Below are positions 14,269-14,443 of a stretch of 14,443 bases of DNA, in pieces (the stretch's first letter is position 1; every line of letters begins with the position of its first letter). This DNA is from Propionibacteriaceae bacterium (GTDB lineage: Bacteria; Actinomycetota; Actinomycetes; Propionibacteriales; Propionibacteriaceae), in contig JAIRRM010000189.1 of assembly GCA_031255975.1 (NCBI GenBank), positions 1-14,443 of the forward strand, written 5' to 3'. A program made the position numbers and the translations under genes. The notes under the pieces are model-generated. The model worked only from the letters and a program-made list of their open reading frames with translations. It was not told where the DNA came from and ran no database searches.

Positions 14269-14443
14269 ATGATCCGTCACGTACTGTTCTCCGGGGCGGT
14301 GCCCCGGCGGCTCACCGGCGCTCTCACCAAACTCGCCGACGAGTTGAATCTACCCGACCGTTTCCCTGACAACGTACTCGCCGAGGCTGAAGCGGCGCTG
14401 GCATGTCCCCCCGACCTCTCCCACCGCGCCGACCTCACCGGCA
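14269..14443 (+). CDS. RNB-domain (RNase II/R-like) ribonuclease, N-terminal fragment
   Basis: Only 58 codons are in the window; the gene runs off the right edge. The fragment LADELNLPDRFPDNVLAEAE and the following PPDLSHRADLTG resemble the segment just before the catalytic RNB domain of short actinobacterial RNase II/R-like exoribonucleases, which typically continues into a TIDPPGSxDLDQA active-site motif. That motif would lie just beyond the edge. The ATG at 14269 has GAGGA (14254-14258) 10 nt upstream, overlapping the zinc-ribbon stop codon. The family call rests on a short stretch recalled from memory, so it is moderate. Confidence 0.6.
   Translation, partial: MIRHVLFSGAVPRRLTGALTKLADELNLPDRFPDNVLAEAEAALACPPDLSHRADLTG

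Overview
The window looks like chromosomal DNA from a GC-rich actinobacterium. The marker proteins are actinobacterial: a GlnE/GlnA2 pair, a type 1c methionine aminopeptidase with a proline-rich N-terminal extension, a 246-residue coiled-coil/zinc-ribbon protein like mycobacterial Rv2229c, an actinobacterial sterol-carrier-like protein and two DUF2510 membrane proteins. The genus cannot be fixed from the sequence; a propionibacterial or other non-mycobacterial lineage is only a guess.

Layout. (1) 1-2132: the N-terminal 594 codons of glnE (minus strand, running off the left edge), divergent from a small sterol-carrier-family gene; their start codons are 19 bp apart. (2) 2133-2350: a gene-free strip holding decayed ~71-bp tandem copies of the 3' end of mglC and its hairpin. 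(3) 2351-6490: mglB-mglA-mglC on the minus strand, a complete galactose/glucose-type ABC importer (lipoprotein receptor, fused double ATPase, permease), with a structured leader, a promoter overlaid by two LacI-like operators, and a large stem-loop between mglB and mglA. (4) 6720-8226: an unrecognised 159-residue protein (plus) and a LacI-family regulator (minus) whose own upstream region carries nearly the same operator. (5) 8354-9688: a type I glutamine synthetase of the GlnA2 kind without an adenylylation tyrosine. (6) 9868-11843: two tandem DUF2510 paralogues. (7) 11887-14443: map, a four-helix membrane protein that overlaps the map 3' end, the zinc-ribbon protein and the start of an RNB-family ribonuclease.

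How it works together. MglB, MglA and MglC should import galactose or glucose, and the LacI-family protein probably represses that operon and itself. In Mycobacterium tuberculosis glnA2 and glnE are direct neighbours in the same orientation; here the sugar cassette sits between them, so it was probably inserted there. Start signals support a mosaic: sugar-cassette genes and the 159-residue gene have Shine-Dalgarno sequences, while five flanking genes have a TANNNT hexamer exactly 7 nt before an ATG and a sixth has one 8 nt before a GTG, the layout of leaderless transcripts.

I found no tRNA, rRNA, CRISPR array, transposase or phage gene. The most unusual points are the symmetric shared -10 element between glnE and the sterol-carrier gene, the duplicated and decayed mglC tail, the operator pair shared by mglB and lacI, and the DUF2510 pair with an invariant 14-residue segment just outside the membrane.
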